A stretch of 64,000 bases of DNA from Tamarix chinensis (Eukaryota > Streptophyta > Magnoliopsida > Caryophyllales > Tamaricaceae). Of the stretch, positions 48,526 through 60,433 are shown piece by piece (position 1 is the stretch's first letter; every line of letters starts with the position of its first letter). Both the position numbers and the translations under genes were made by a program. Under the pieces are notes generated by a model. It saw only the letters and a program-made list of their open reading frames with translations, was not told where the DNA came from and made no database searches. The stretch covers positions 129,197,122 to 129,261,121 of the forward strand of contig CM060172.1 in NCBI GenBank assembly GCA_030549775.1, in the 5' to 3' direction.

Positions 48526-48865
48526 AAAAATAGGTGGAAAAGGAAAAAGGGGAAAAGAAAAATAGGTTGGTTGGGGTATTTAAAGTATTTTGGTATTTTG
48601 GGATATTTAAAAATAATAATATTTTAATAAAATAATGATTAAATTTCCTTTTTACGCTAATTTATGATTTTTAAAATATTTTTCCTAAATTCCATTTTAA
48701 TTAGCAAAACACCCTAATTTTTTCAAATTAAATTATTTATTAATTTCATCTTGAGCTTGCCTTAATTAATTTATCTTATTTTAATAAAATAGTTTAATTA
48801 ATTAATTTTTCTAATAAATCTTTAATTTGCCATAATTCTTTAAATTAGGATTTTTGGGTATTTCA
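48526..48865 (-). mobile_element. Long LTR unit E, part 2 (5' end of the minus-oriented copy)
   Basis: It resumes the GA-rich tract interrupted by unit C, then the AT-rich leader (TTGGGATATTTAAAAATAAT and AGCAAAACACCCTAATTTTT), and ends GGATTTTTGGGTATTTCA, matching the 5' ends of units A and D. Confidence 0.7.
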
Positions 48866-49616
48866 GTAATATTTTTTGCCCCTCACAAAGCCTATGATGC
48901 ATGTATTATGATATTGCCCACAATGTCACATCTTATTTTACCATTTATGACACTTTTCAACACATCGAATACTCGTGAATTAATATTTTTTCATCATTTT
49001 ACCTTTCACTTTTTTATAAATCAAAATATAATAATAAAATATTCATTAACATTAATAAAAAATAATTAATAATTATTGAAATTACCCTCGTACCCCTTTT
49101 CTTTTTTTTCCTTTATTTTTTTCCTTTTACATGACATTGTTGACTTTTTTCACTACCCGTTATTTATCTTCTATTTTTTCAAAATATTCACCGAAGATAG
49201 GGTGGAATTATAACTCTTTTTCTCTCCAATTATTTGTAGGATGTGCCTTGATATAGAAATAAAATGCCATATATTACCTCACTTTTTTCTAACCATAATT
49301 ACAATGTACTTAGCCTCGTAATTCATCTTAAAATTTTAAAATATGGGTTTTTAAGATATCCATATTTATATTTTAGTCTTCTACAACTCTTTTACCCGTT
49401 TATAGAAAAGTTACATATTTACAAAATTTCTCCTATCTTAATGTTTTCACTCTTTCAAATTCGTTATGAACTCAGAAATTATTCCTAAGGTTTTTTCCTA
49501 GCACATTATTTCATTTTGATGCTTTCTGCATATTTTCCATGCTTTCCATTAATTACGTTTATTCTTTCAAAAAACTACAATTTTGTTCCAAACCATTTTT
49601 CACCCATTTTGACTCG
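48866..49616. other. AT-rich DNA, nothing recognised
   Basis: No gene or repeat family was identified. Short open frames at 48854-49069 and 49264-49488 have no features. Confidence 0.45.
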
Positions 49617-50398
49617 TGATAAATGAACTTATTAACTAGTTTATTTAGCTTGTACTAATCTTAGTTTGCATGCATTTCTAAGTTTTTTATATTATAATTA
49701 GCAAAATTGTGTTGGGATAACCCTTTGCTTATGATTTTCCTTGTCGGTACATTATATTGGAGGAAAATAATGTAAAATAGATTAAAGTGATGTACGATCG
49801 AGCTTTAAAGTAAAATGGGTACATACATGAAAAAAAAGGGAAAAAAAGAAGCCTACAAAGATCTATTTTATTAAAAACACATCCATTCTTTCTCCAGATA
49901 AAAAAGAAATGCACAGGCAAGTTGTGTTTAAAAGCATATAGGTGCTTTTCTGTAATATATTTTGTGTCAATTATCTATAAAGGAAATAAAAAGAAGACGA
50001 GTGTTATATTTTGAGGTACGATTCATTTTTTGGAAAATATGCTCTCTCTTTTTCATATTAATTCTTAAAGATTTGTATCTAAAGAGAAAAATACATACTC
50101 ACCATTAGATTTTAATTTTGAAGCTTTTTAATCATTCAGATCCAATGATCAACTATGCATATCTCCAATGCATTGGTTTTATCTTCTAATATATTATCCT
50201 ATTTATTTCTAATTTATCTATTATTTATAGTATGGAAATTAAGTCCAATTTCTAGACTATGTGTGAGTAATTTCTAAACGTATCATTAAATTAAGTCCAA
50301 TTCAATGGCGAATTGATGAATTGATTTTATTGTATATGTGAATTGCTAAAATTCACTATTCAAATTCTAGAGCTTTAATCTCTATTGAATTATAGCAG
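49617..50398 (+). mobile_element. Gypsy-type LTR fragment related to the LTR at the window's right end
   Basis: TGATAAATGAACTTATTAAC, TTTGCATGCATTTCTAAG, GGAGGAAAATAATGTAAAAT and TCCAGATAAAAAAGAAATGC match, in the same order, words at 63693-64000. The right boundary is set only by where unit D sequence begins. No target duplication was found and no polypurine tract precedes it. Confidence 0.55.
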
Positions 50399-51214
50399 GT
50401 GGACCAGAAACACACAGGGCATAAATCTCCTGACCACTATTATTCGCCGGTAGACCGGTCTCCAGGATACCGCAGTACCTGGCCACTATTATTCGCCGGT
50501 GGAGAAGTCTGGCCCCTACTCGTATGATGTTCCACTGTAAGTACTTAGTGTCTTTCCCATGTCTTGGCACAAATATGTTCGGTTTTGTAGAGTACAGAAT
50601 CCCCTACTATTATAGCCGGTGGACCGGAAATGCACAAGTACAAAGCCTGACCACTATTATAGCCAGTGGACCAGAAATACATAGGACATTATGCCCTAAC
50701 CACTATTATTCGCCGATAGACCGGTCTGGGCCCGGCTCAACAATCTTTCACTTTAAGTGATTAATGTCTTAAGTATCATATTCGAAAAAATTTAACCCTA
50801 GATATGCATGAATCGCTCCCTTTACACTTATCCTTCAAGTCCACTCCACATCTCACTCTAGGGTTTTATCCCGAAACCCTAATTTAGGCCTTAACTGCCC
50901 ATCTTACTCCACCTCATACAACCCAAATCATTTTCACACTCCACACAACACAACTCATAAATACCATCCTCATAATTACACTTTAATCACCAAGTACACA
51001 TGATACCACAAAAACCCTAAGCAGCCACACCAAACCCTAGCTCGGTCTCCTACGTACCCTTATAATGCTCCACATACTATTTTTTATCCAAAGTGTTCAA
51101 ACACCCAAACAACACTTACATTACCTTCCTTACATCCCAAATCAACTTTTCATACGTAAATTTTACTCCCATGCAAATGCTAACCTTCCCATACAACCTT
51201 TCGAATTTTTCATG

Positions 51215-51620
51215 CAGAACCCTGAGTCCATCCATAAGAAGCCCTAAATTCTTCCATGCAAACCCAAGATTTTGTTTTACAAAACCCTAAATTCAATCCA
51301 TACAAAACCAAAGATTCATCCATACCAAATCCTATATTTGAACCATATAAAACCAAATATTCATTCATACCAAACCCTAAATTTAATCCATACCAAACCA
51401 AAGATTCATCCTTACAAAAACCTAAATTCAATCCATACCAAACCAAAGATTTACTTATACAAAACCCTAAATTAGATTCTCCCATATAACATCATAAATT
51501 AGATTATCCCATATAACATCATAAATTAGATTCTCCCATATAACATCATAAATTAGATTATCCCACAAAACCATAAATTAGATTATCCCATACAAACCAT
51601 AAATTATGGTCTCTCACATG
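51215..51620 (-). repeat. 29-30 bp minisatellite of unit D
   Basis: A unit of the CCATACCAAACCCTAAATTC type repeats about thirteen times. Because 30 is a multiple of 3, long frames with a ten-residue peptide repeat arise on both strands (51210-51485 minus, 51256-51489 plus). They follow from the repeat and are not evidence of a gene. Confidence 0.8.
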
Positions 51621-52203
51621 AAACCCTAAGTTTCCCATTTTATTCTTCCACTCATGAATCATTAAAATACTTAGGTCAACTCACATCCCTTGGTCAACTT
51701 ATTTCCCTATCCTCCTTTTTCATTCTTTCCCCCCACACAAAAACCAAATCAATATCCTCACATGCATGTCTTACAAGGTCACAACACATATCATCACATA
51801 TACATAATACACATGCCATATAACAACACAAGAACATGCTTGAACTCCACGTCATACCATATACGCAATAATTACAATAATAACATAGGATGTATAACAT
51901 ACAAGGCATTTAATACTCATCAACACACAATAGGCCTTAGTAACCCCTTACCTAAAACGATACCGATCTTAGAGCATGCTCCTACGCCTCCTTAAGGCTT
52001 TAACTAGTCTCACCTATTATGAGGGAAAAACTAGGATTAGATTCCCTCCTACCGAAAATACTATTAATTACTAACTTATTCCAAAATTAGGCTTTTGATA
52101 AAATAATAAAATAATAATAGCAAAAATACCAAAAATAATATCAATATTAATATTAACAAGAATAATAAAAATAGAAACAATAATAATAAAAAGGACATTA
52201 GTC

Positions 52204-52860
52204 AAAAACATAGTGAAATAAGGGCTTCGACCATTTTACCAAAATAATACTAACAATAATATTAGTAAAATAAATAACCAAATTTAGTAATAATAATGAT
52301 GATGATAAAAACCATAATAATATTGTAAAAATAATAATAATCATAATGGTGATAATAGTAAGGATAATATTTGAAGATAAAGAGAAGTAGGGTTTCTACC
52401 CTACATTAAAAATAATAAACTTATTAAATAATAATAATAATAATAATAATAATGAAAGCTAATGATAAAAGCAATGATAATATTACTAATAATAGGTTTT
52501 GATACGTATAATACTACTACTACAATTTCAAATAGGCACAATAGGGTTTCAACCCCATAGAGAATAATAATACTAACACTTGAAAATAAAAATGATAATA
52601 ATAATAACAACAACAACACTAATGGTAAAATGGTTGTAATAATAATAATAATAATTTCAAAATAGTAATAATAAAAAGAATAAATATAATAATAAACACA
52701 TGTTAATAATAATAATAATAACAACAACAATAAGAATAATAATAATAATAAAATCAAAATAAAATACAATAGGGCTTCAACCCTCAATAGAAATAATAAT
52801 AAAAACATTAATACTAATAATAATAATACATATTAATAATGGAAATAATAATAATAATAG
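52204..52860 (-). repeat. Row of AGGG/CCCT hairpins in AAT microsatellite (unit D)
   Basis: GTAGGGTTTCTACCCTAC (about 52387-52404) is a perfect stem. Others are AAGGGCTTCGACCATTTT (about 52220), ATAGGGTTTCAACCCCATAG (about 52540) and AATAGGGCTTCAACCCTC (about 52769). AATAATAAT runs separate them. Confidence 0.75.
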
Positions 52861-53540
52861 TATTTATATTTAAATAAATGAAATAAAATAAATTAAGCCT
52901 TATAAAAATAGGGAGAAGGGTTCAGAGGGTCTAGGGTTTAACCTTAAGCTAGTGGGAATAGGCGGCACCAGCGGTGGTCAAAAAAAGAGAAGAAAAAAGG
53001 AAAAGTTGAGGGCTGGAAAAAAGAGAAAGAGAAAAAAGGTGGAAGCAAGAGTGATTATGGTTGTATAAAAGGAGGGGAACATAATAGGGGTGGTGGCGCA
53101 GCCAAAGGTGGTGGCGCAGCCAAAGGTGGTGGCGCACGACGACGGCAATGGTGGCCAAATGGAGAAGAAGGAGAGAAAGAGAGGAGGAGAGGGAGGAAGA
53201 GGAAAAGAAGGAAAGGGGAAGGTAGAGGGTGGTCGGCAGAATAATTTGAGAGGTAAAAGAAGTGGCAGAGGAGGTGGCTAATGATGATTCGAAGGGCGAC
53301 GGTGGTAGAAGAAAGGGTTGTTTAGGAAGGCTACTTCGCATAGTCGGGATGGCTTGTGCAGGAAGAATCAAGGGGAACGGGTGGTTTGGTTAACTAGAGG
53401 GTGGTGCAAGGAAGAGTTTGGTAGGTGGAGTGGGTGGCAGCGTTGGCCGACGGCGGCATAAATGGTGTCTGAAGAGGCAGCGGTGGCAAGGTTAGAAAAA
53501 GTTGGGTTTCAAGAGAAAGCTCAATTGCAGATTGGATAGG

Positions 53541-53552
53541 GGGTATTTATAG
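53541..53552 (-). promoter_or_regulatory. TATA box of LTR unit D
   Basis: On the minus strand CTATAAATACCC, identical to units A and C. Confidence 0.7.
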
Positions 53553-54613
53553 AAAAAAAAGGTGGCTTAGGTCAAAGGGAAGAACGGGAGGATCGGCAAG
53601 TCAATTGGGCTCGCCGGCGGTGACGGTTGTCGGCGAAATTAAAAAAAAACGTGGCAAGCAGTTGGCTAGGAAAAGGGAAACGTGCGAGGAGAGGGGAATG
53701 GTTGGATGATGGGGTCGACAGATCAGCAAGAAAAATAGAGGGGAAATGGCCGGTCAAAGGGGCGAGATCGGCGATGGATTTCTCGGAGGTGGCGGTGACT
53801 TGCAGGTCATTAGGACGGCAGGTGTGAACGGTGGGGGAAGAAGAAGAAGAAGAAGAAGATAGGGGGCTGGGCCGGGCTATGCAGGGAAGAAAAAGAAAGA
53901 AAATAAGAGGGAGACGGGTGAACTGGGCGGCAACGCTGGTTAAATTTTTTTAAACAAAACGCCGTGTTTAATTAGCAAAAGAAGGAAAGCGTCGCGCGGC
54001 GAGGGAGAAGGAAGAGGATCGGCTGCGTGGGCTAGGCCGTGCCGAAGGAAAGGAAGGAGGAAGGGAGGACTTGGGCTGCTGGGCTGGCCCAGGTCGAGGA
54101 AGGAGAAAACGAAAAAGAAAAAGAAAAGAAGAAGAAGAAAGAAAAAGAAATAAATAAAAGGAAAAAGGAAAAGAGAAAAATAGCGGGTTTGGTTAATTAA
54201 ATTAATTAAAATATTTTGGATATTTAAAAATAATAATATTTAAATAAAATAATATTTAAATCCCTTTTTAGGCTAATTAAGGAATTTTGAAAGATTTTGC
54301 ATAAATTACATTTTAAATAGCAAAACACCCTAATTTTCTTCAATTAAATTATTTATAAAATTAATATTACTTTGAAACTATTTTCTCCTTCTTATTTTAA
54401 ATAAAATAATTTATTTAATTAATTTCCAAAATAAAATCTTTAATTAGTTAAAATACCTAAATTTCTCATAATTAAAGTACTTATAAATTTCTTCTTAATT
54501 TGCCCTAATTAATTTTCTTTTTATTTTAATAAAAATAATTTATTAAATTAAATTTTCTAATAAAACATTATTTAAATATAATTTTTAAAATTAGAAATTT
54601 TAGGGGTATTTCA

Positions 54614-55255
54614 ATTTTTGATTTAAGATCTCGTTTGATCCTAGTTTTCTCGAATTGGCAGCTTGATTATCACTATAAAATTTCTGATGTGTATGACACC
54701 ATTAGATATTAAGCTCCTAAAGTGTTTTGGTGGAAATCTGTTTAGTGCAGCTCAGCTGTCCCAAAGCACAAGTTCATCTTTTGGCTGGCTGCTCATTCCA
54801 GACTACCTACCAAGGATAATCTAGCTAAGTTTGTTCCTTTCATTAACCTTCAGTGCAGTTTCTATTTGCAATAGGAGAGTACTAATCATTTGTTCTATCA
54901 CTACCCTATGCTGAAACAGTTGTAGGAATCAATTAGCAAGGCTTGAAGGGAAAGGAGGAGGCATAGATCATGGTAGAATTTATTAAGATCTATATCTAGA
55001 GTAAGAGGTAGAGGTGTAACTAAGGCTCAGTTTAAATGGGGTTTTTATGCAGTAGCTTTTTATGATATTTGGAAAGCTAGGAATGCATGCATTTTCTCAA
55101 ATTTTGTTTGGGATTTGAAAAGGGTAGCTTTTCAAATCTCCTTATTTATGTCTTTTATATGTAATAACTCTAGTAAGAGTAATAAGTTTAATGGTTTATT
55201 GGGTCAAGCAGATCAATTCTATAGGCTGGTTTGTAATCTTACTTGATGTTATAAA
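54614..55255 (+). pseudogene. L1-type LINE, 3' end with RT zinc-binding (zf-RVT) region, decayed
   Basis: In shifting frames the sequence gives YDTIRY, APKVFWWKSV, VPKHKFIFWLAAHSRLPTKD followed by NLAKFVPFINLQCSF, then NHLFYH and a basic tail. This is the conserved region after the reverse transcriptase of plant L1 elements, where a SPKHSFILWLA..RLPTKDRL pattern precedes a Cys/His cluster. The reverse transcriptase and endonuclease are absent, as expected of a 5'-truncated insertion. Several stops make it dead. A short A-rich stretch (55251-55280) may be the old poly(A) tail. Confidence 0.75.
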
Positions 55256-55284
55256 AAAAATTCTTTCAAAAACAATATTATAAT

Positions 55285-56430
55285 TATTTCATATTTACAA
55301 GAAAATAATGAAGATATTTATAAGTTTTAACAATATTGTATTTGAATACTTAAAATATTTATAAATTTTACAGGTAAAAATATTAGATATTTATCATACA
55401 TAATATTTATTTTAGTACTTAAAATATTTGATTACTCGAGAAAAGATAAATTTATAAAATAAATATGATTATAAATATGACTATATAAGGTATAACTATC
55501 ATTTATTACATTATAAATATTAGAAATAATCATAAGATTACTAGTAAAGATAAATGAACTAAGAATATTATATGTGCTTTATTTTTACAAGTAAATAATA
55601 AAGATATTTATAAGTTTTCACAATATTATATTTGATTACTTAAAATATTTATAAATTTTACAAGTAAAAATATTAGATATTTATCATTTATTATATTTAT
55701 TTGATTACTTAAAATATATATAATTTTATAAAATAAAGGTGATCATTAATATGACTATACAATATATAATTATCTTTTATTATATTGTAAATATTAGAGA
55801 CAATCATAATATTACTAGTAAATATAAATAAAATAGGAACATTATATATACTTTATTTTTACAAGTAAATAATAAAGATATTTATAAGTTTTAACAATAG
55901 TATATTTGATTACTTAAAATATTTACAAATTTTACAAGTAAAAATATGAGATATTTATCATATATTATATTTATTTGATTACTTAAGAAAATATAATTTT
56001 ATAAAATACAGGTGAGCATAAGCATGACTATCTAATGTATAATTATCATTTATTACATTGTAAATATTAAAGGTAATCATAAGATTACTTGTAAAGATAA
56101 ATAAAATAAGAATATTATATATGCTTTATTTTTACAAGTAAATAATAAAGATATTTATAAGTTTTAATAATATTATATTTCACTACTTGAAATATTTATA
56201 AATTTTACAACTAAAAATATTATATATATTTATCATATATTATATTTATTTGATGACTTAAAAAATATAATTTTATAAAATACAGGTGAGCATAAGCATA
56301 ACTATACAATGTATAATTATCATTTATTACATTGTAAATATTAGAGACAATTATAAGATTGTCAGTACAGATAAATGAAATAAGAATATTATATGTGTTT
56401 TATTTTTACAAGTACATAATAAAGATTTTT
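55285..56430. repeat. ~273-bp AT-rich satellite, about four units
   Basis: TACAAGTAAATAATAAAGAT recurs at about 55298 (diverged), 55588, 55861, 56135 and 56408, spacing 290 then 273-274. Each unit also carries TATTTATCATATATTATATT and GTAATATTAGA/ATTACTAGTAAA-like blocks. Non-coding. Confidence 0.9.
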
Positions 56431-56478
56431 TACCCGATTATGTTTGGATTTATCGAATTCATCCGATTAAACTATTTT

Positions 56479-58300
56479 GGATAAATTGATTATGCAGTAT
56501 ACTTTGAAATGAACTTAATTTCATGTTGGTATTGTTAAATTGGGAAAATAGTATTTAAATATATTAGAATTGGATTGTTAGGTTAAAACTCATGTGGATT
56601 TAAATTGGATAGTATAATTGAATTATTTTATTAAATTGATTATACAATGCGTTTTAGAATATGTCTAATTTCAATTTTGAACCTTCAATTTAAATATTTG
56701 AATAAGATTTGACTGGATTTGCAATTCGGGCTCAAAAACCCTAATTATGTTAAAATTTGTAATTCCTCAATAGTTTTTAATCAATTGAGTATACAATATG
56801 TTTTAGAATATGTATAATTTCAATTTTGAACCATCAATTTAAATATTTGAATAAGATTTGACCAGATTTATTGTTTAGGCTCAAAAACCTAATCATGTTA
56901 AATTGGGTAATTCCTTAATAGTTTTTAATCATTTGAGTATACATTATGTTTTAGAATATGTCTAATTTCAATTTTAAACCATCAATTTAAATATTTGAAC
57001 AATATTTGACTGAATTTACAATGCGGGCTCAAAAGCCCTAATTATATTAAATTGGGTAATTCCTTAATAGTTTTTAATCAATTGAGTATACAATATGTTT
57101 TAGAATGTGTATAATTTCAAATTTGAAACGTCAATTTAAATATTTGAATAAGATTTGACCGGATTTGCGGTTCGGGCTCAAAAACCTTAATTATGTTAAA
57201 TTGGGTAATTCCTTAATAGTTTTTAATCAATTGAGTATACAATATGTTTTAGAATGTGTATAATTTCAAATTTGAAACGTCAATTTAAATATTTGAATAA
57301 GATTTGACCGGATTTGCGGTTCGGGCTCAAAAACCTTAATTATGTTAAATTGGGTCATTTCTTAATAGTTTTTTATCATTTGAGTACACAGTAAGATTTA
57401 GAATATGTCTAATTTCAATTTTAAACCATCAATTTAAATATTTGAATAAGATTTGATCGGATTTGTTGTTCGGGTTCAAAAACCTTAATTATGTTAAATT
57501 GGGTAATTTCTTAATAGTTTTTAATTAATTTAGTATACAATATGTTTTAGAACATGTCTAATTTGAATTTTGAAACGCCAATTTAAATATTTGAATAATA
57601 TTTGTCCAGATTTATAGTTCATGCTCAAACCGTAATTATGTTAAATTGAGTAATTTCTTAATAGTTTTTAATCAATTGAGTATACAATATGTTTTAGAAT
57701 ATATCTAATTTCAAATTTGAATCGTCCCTTTAAATATTTAAATAAGATTTAACCGGATTTGCAGTTCAGTCTCAAAAACCTTATTATGTTAAATTAGGTA
57801 ATTCCTTAATATTTTTTAACCAATTGAGTACATGATATGTTTTAGAATATGTATGATTTCAATTTTGAATTGTCAATTTAAATATTTGAATAAGATTTAA
57901 CCGAATTTGTAGTTCAGACTAAAAAGACCTAGTTATGTTAAATTGGGTAATTACTTAATAGTTTTTAATCAATTGAGTATACAATATGTTTTAAAATATA
58001 TCTAATTTCAAATTTGAACCATCACTTTAAATATTTGAATAAGATTTGACCGAATTTGCAGTTCAGGCTCAAAAACCCTAATTATGTTAAACTGGACAAT
58101 TCCTTAATAGTTTTTAATCAATTGAGTATACAATATATTTTAGAATATGTCTAATTTCAATTTTGAACCGTCAATTTAAAATTTTGAATAATATTTGATC
58201 GAATTTGTTGTTCAGGCTCAAAAACCCTAATTATATTAAATTGGGTAATTCCTTAATAGTTTTTAATCAATTGAGTATACAATGTATTATAAAATAGACT
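56479..58300. repeat. ~149-bp satellite, about eleven to twelve units
   Basis: TATACAATATGTTTTAGAAT recurs at about 56640, 56790, 56938, 57087, 57236, 57385, 57533, 57681, 57829, 57978, 58127 and 58276, a period of 148-149. Each unit carries TTTAAATATTTGAATAAGAT, a GC-richer core like GATTTGCGGTTCGGGCTC, and GTTAAATTGGGTAATTCCTT. The units starting at 57087 and 57236 are identical for about 120 bases. Confidence 0.95.
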
Positions 58301-58636
58301 GGATTTATAGCATGATAGTGTTAAGAGCTAGTAATTTTCATTTGGTAACAACTGTAATTACAATTTCATTAGGTAACTAGTAATTGCTATAATTACATTT
58401 TCAGAGTCTCGTTTGATTTTCTATTTATTATAAACTTATAATCTGTGTACTTTGTGTAAATTAATATAATATTTGTTTTTTTTAAAATATGCATCAAAAG
58501 TTACGGCTATGATATTTTTTTTATTCTAAATGATATTATATAGAATGTCTACAGTAAAAGTATAAAAAATAAGTACAATTGATAAAATACTATATTTTTA
58601 AAAGCTTTAAATGAATAATAAAATATATGTAATTTA
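58301..58636. other. AT-rich DNA, nothing recognised
   Basis: Contains a pair of TAATTACAATTTC-like words but no gene or clear element. Confidence 0.45.
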
Positions 58637-58667
58637 TTATTGTTGTTGTTGTTGTTGTTGTTGTTGA
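58637..58667. repeat. (TTG)n microsatellite
   Basis: About nine uninterrupted TTG units. Confidence 0.9.
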
Positions 58668-58675
58668 TTTTGATG

Positions 58676-58840
58676 TCTAGTTGGGTCAATGTCGGGTCAA
58701 ATAGGGTGAATGTCAAGTCGGGTCGCTATCGAGTCATGGGTTGGCATTGGGTCGAGTTGGATTGATTTTTATCGTGTTAATGCTTGGTCAGGTTTCACTC
58801 GGGTCGGGTCGGGTTGGGCGGGTTAGGTCAACTTTTGCCT
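58676..58840. repeat. Degenerate GGGTC / GGGTTG short tandem tract
   Basis: Repeated GTTGGGTCAATGTCGGGTC-like words, ending in CGGGTCGGGTCGGGTTGGGC. Tracts like this are common in plant intergenic DNA; class unknown. Confidence 0.65.
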
Positions 58841-58879
58841 ACTCTACCCACCACAATTTCCCTATAATTGGGAGATAAA

Positions 58880-59613
58880 CTTGATTAAAAATGTGGTAAA
58901 TAAATACCTTGTTGAACATTTCTCAAGTGACCCTCTTACAGAGTGTCTAATGGAAAGTGGGATGTCTAGTGATTAAAATCTCAATATTATTGATATTGCT
59001 AAAATGTTGGATGCAGGTCCTATTTTCCCTCAAGGAAAGGACAAGTTAGAAGTTATTAATGTATAATCGAGAAACCCTACCTTACTAGGGGGTAATACCT
59101 TAGGTAGAATTGAAACCTCTCCCTTCTTTGTTAAGGTATGAATTTCTTAACCCTAACTATAGTTACCCTATCATTATGAATACTAGCCAAAGTAAGGTGA
59201 AAATTTCAAATCTTCTCATAATTCTTAAGCTGCATAAAAAGGTCATTAGTTGTACTATAGATGATCTTAAAGGCATCAATCATTCTGTATGTATGCATTA
59301 TATTATTTTATAAGAATGGTACAAGTCCTCTACTTAACACCAAAGAATATCAAACCTTAACATAAAATAATTGGCAAAGAAAGAGAATCTCAAGCTACTT
59401 AATGTGGGAGTCATGTACCCAATATCAAATAGTGAATGGGTAAGCTCGGTGCAAGTGGTACCCAAAAAGGATGGAATGATCCCAATTAATAATGAGAAAA
59501 ATGAATGGATTCCAACAAGGATGGTCACAAGTTGGCAAATGTGCATATATTATAGAAAATCAAATAAGGTTACCTGAAAGGATGATTTTTCTCTACCATT
59601 TATCGATCAAATG
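58880..59613 (+). pseudogene. Ty3/gypsy (Athila/TAT-like) pol fragment: protease-RT linker and start of reverse transcriptase
   Basis: In shifting frames: DPLTECLMESGMSSD (about 58930-58975), LPSLLRYEFLNPNYSYPIIM (59113 on), TIDDLKGINHSVCMHYIIL, NLKLLNVGVMYPISNSEWVS, VQVVPKKDGM, NEKNEWIPTRMVTSWQMCIY followed by YRKSNKVT, and DDFSLPFIDQM, ending at 59613. This is the segment before and into the RT palm of plant Athila/TAT gypsy elements, where L..LL..GVIYPISDS.WVSP.QVVPKK leads to DYRKLN..T..DHFPLPFIDQM. Asp before YRK is Tyr here. The reading stops exactly at the Cassandra LTR, and the catalytic RT block that should follow is not found on the other side. Confidence 0.85.
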
Positions 59614-59764
59614 TGTTACCCCTGAATTGATACAACCACTTAGGGCTACCCTAAAACACTTTCAAATTAATCTTTTATCCCTATAGATCAATATAATTCA
59701 TTTCAACATGCTTTATCCTTGCTCACACTCTTATCAAAATTCTTTCAAAAAGTTTTTGAAACTT

Positions 59765-59857
59765 TCCAAGAGGGTCATCCAGCCTAAAAAGTGCCATATG
59801 ACAAGCCCGCTTAACTATGAATTTTTTAGGGTGCACTCACAAAAAGGATGGTATAAA
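59765..59857 (-). other. 5S rRNA-derived segment, 3' LTR of Cassandra
   Basis: In sense orientation: a TACCATCC start, AGTTAAGCGGGCTTGTC (box A region), then AGGCTGGATGACCCTC (box C region). More changed than the copy at 25334-25434. Confidence 0.75.
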
Positions 59858-60045
59858 ATATTGATGTAGGTAGTAATATCAATACTCATAACACTTCACT
59901 TGATGTAGGGGTATTACATTCACCCCACTCAAAGAACACAACATCCTCATTGCTCCTCGACCACTAAATATAAAATTTTATCCTATGAATCATCCTGCAA
60001 GACAGCTAATTAGCTCATTTAATTTTAGCTCGCGGTCAAAGTTTT

Positions 60046-60057
60046 TCTTTTATACCA
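60046..60057 (-). other. Primer-binding site of Cassandra
   Basis: On the minus strand TGGTATAAAAGA begins two bases after the 5' LTR. It resembles the TGGTATCAGAGC complement of plant initiator methionine tRNA used by Cassandra and many LTR elements, with changes. Confidence 0.65.
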
Positions 60058-60189
60058 TTTGTAACACCCCGAGTCTATACGACCATGCAAGCCTACCTTG
60101 AAGCACTTTTGGATTGATCGACTGACCCTAAAGATCAATACAAGTCATTTCAGCATGTTTTGTCTTCACTCACACACTTTCCTATTTTT

Positions 60190-60280
60190 AGAAGGGTCAC
60201 CCATCCTAAAAAATATTTATCGGCAAGCACGCTTAACTATAAAGTTCTTAGGACGAAATAGCTAAAATGATGGTATACCA
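60190..60280 (-). other. 5S rRNA-derived segment, 5' LTR of Cassandra
   Basis: In sense orientation: GGTATACCATCA, then AGTTAAGCGTGCTTGCC (box A region, very close to 5S), then AGGATGGGTGACCCTTC (box C region, near perfect). The best-kept pol III promoter blocks of the three copies. Confidence 0.85.
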
Positions 60281-60433
60281 TGTTCATATAAGTAGTCATA
60301 TCAATCATTATAATATTATGCTCAATTAGGGGGTATTGCAGTAGAGGTCATAGAAGAAGAGCTACGGACTTGGGAAAATTCATATGAAGTTCTAGAAAAA
60401 AAAAAGAACACCAACTTGTGCTCATTTACATGG

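Larger units (their letters stand above)
50399..54613 (-). mobile_element. Long LTR unit D, minus orientation, 3' end missing
   Basis: It reads as unit A does: CCACCGG modules (50399-50740), 29-30 bp minisatellite (51215-51620), the CTAAGAGCATGCTCC... counterpart near 51967-51990, ATT microsatellite with hairpins (52090-52870), GC-rich block with TATA box (53541-53552), GA tract, AT-rich leader, and the end AAATTTTAGGGGTATTTCA. It lacks the last ~760 bp of the LTR (hairpin and GGGGTGTTACA), which should lie to the left. Minus-strand frames at 52401-52808 and 52949-53371 are low-complexity artefacts. Confidence 0.7.
59612..60340 (-). mobile_element. Cassandra TRIM retrotransposon with both LTRs
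   Basis: Two LTRs of 307 and 281 bp (59612-59918 and 60060-60340) flank a 141-bp interior. In element (minus) direction the 5' LTR is 60060-60340. A primer-binding site resembling the initiator-methionine tRNA complement follows it, and a G-rich GAGTGGGGTGAA precedes the 3' LTR. Each LTR contains a 5S rRNA-like segment. No protein is encoded, which is normal for Cassandra. The two LTRs differ at many positions, so the insertion is old. No target duplication was recognised, and the 59612 boundary is uncertain by two bases. Confidence 0.85.

Noticed and set aside
51210..51489. Peptide with ten-residue repeats on both strands
   Set aside because: The 29-30 bp minisatellite produces it on either strand; no start context, and the frame is lost in unit C.
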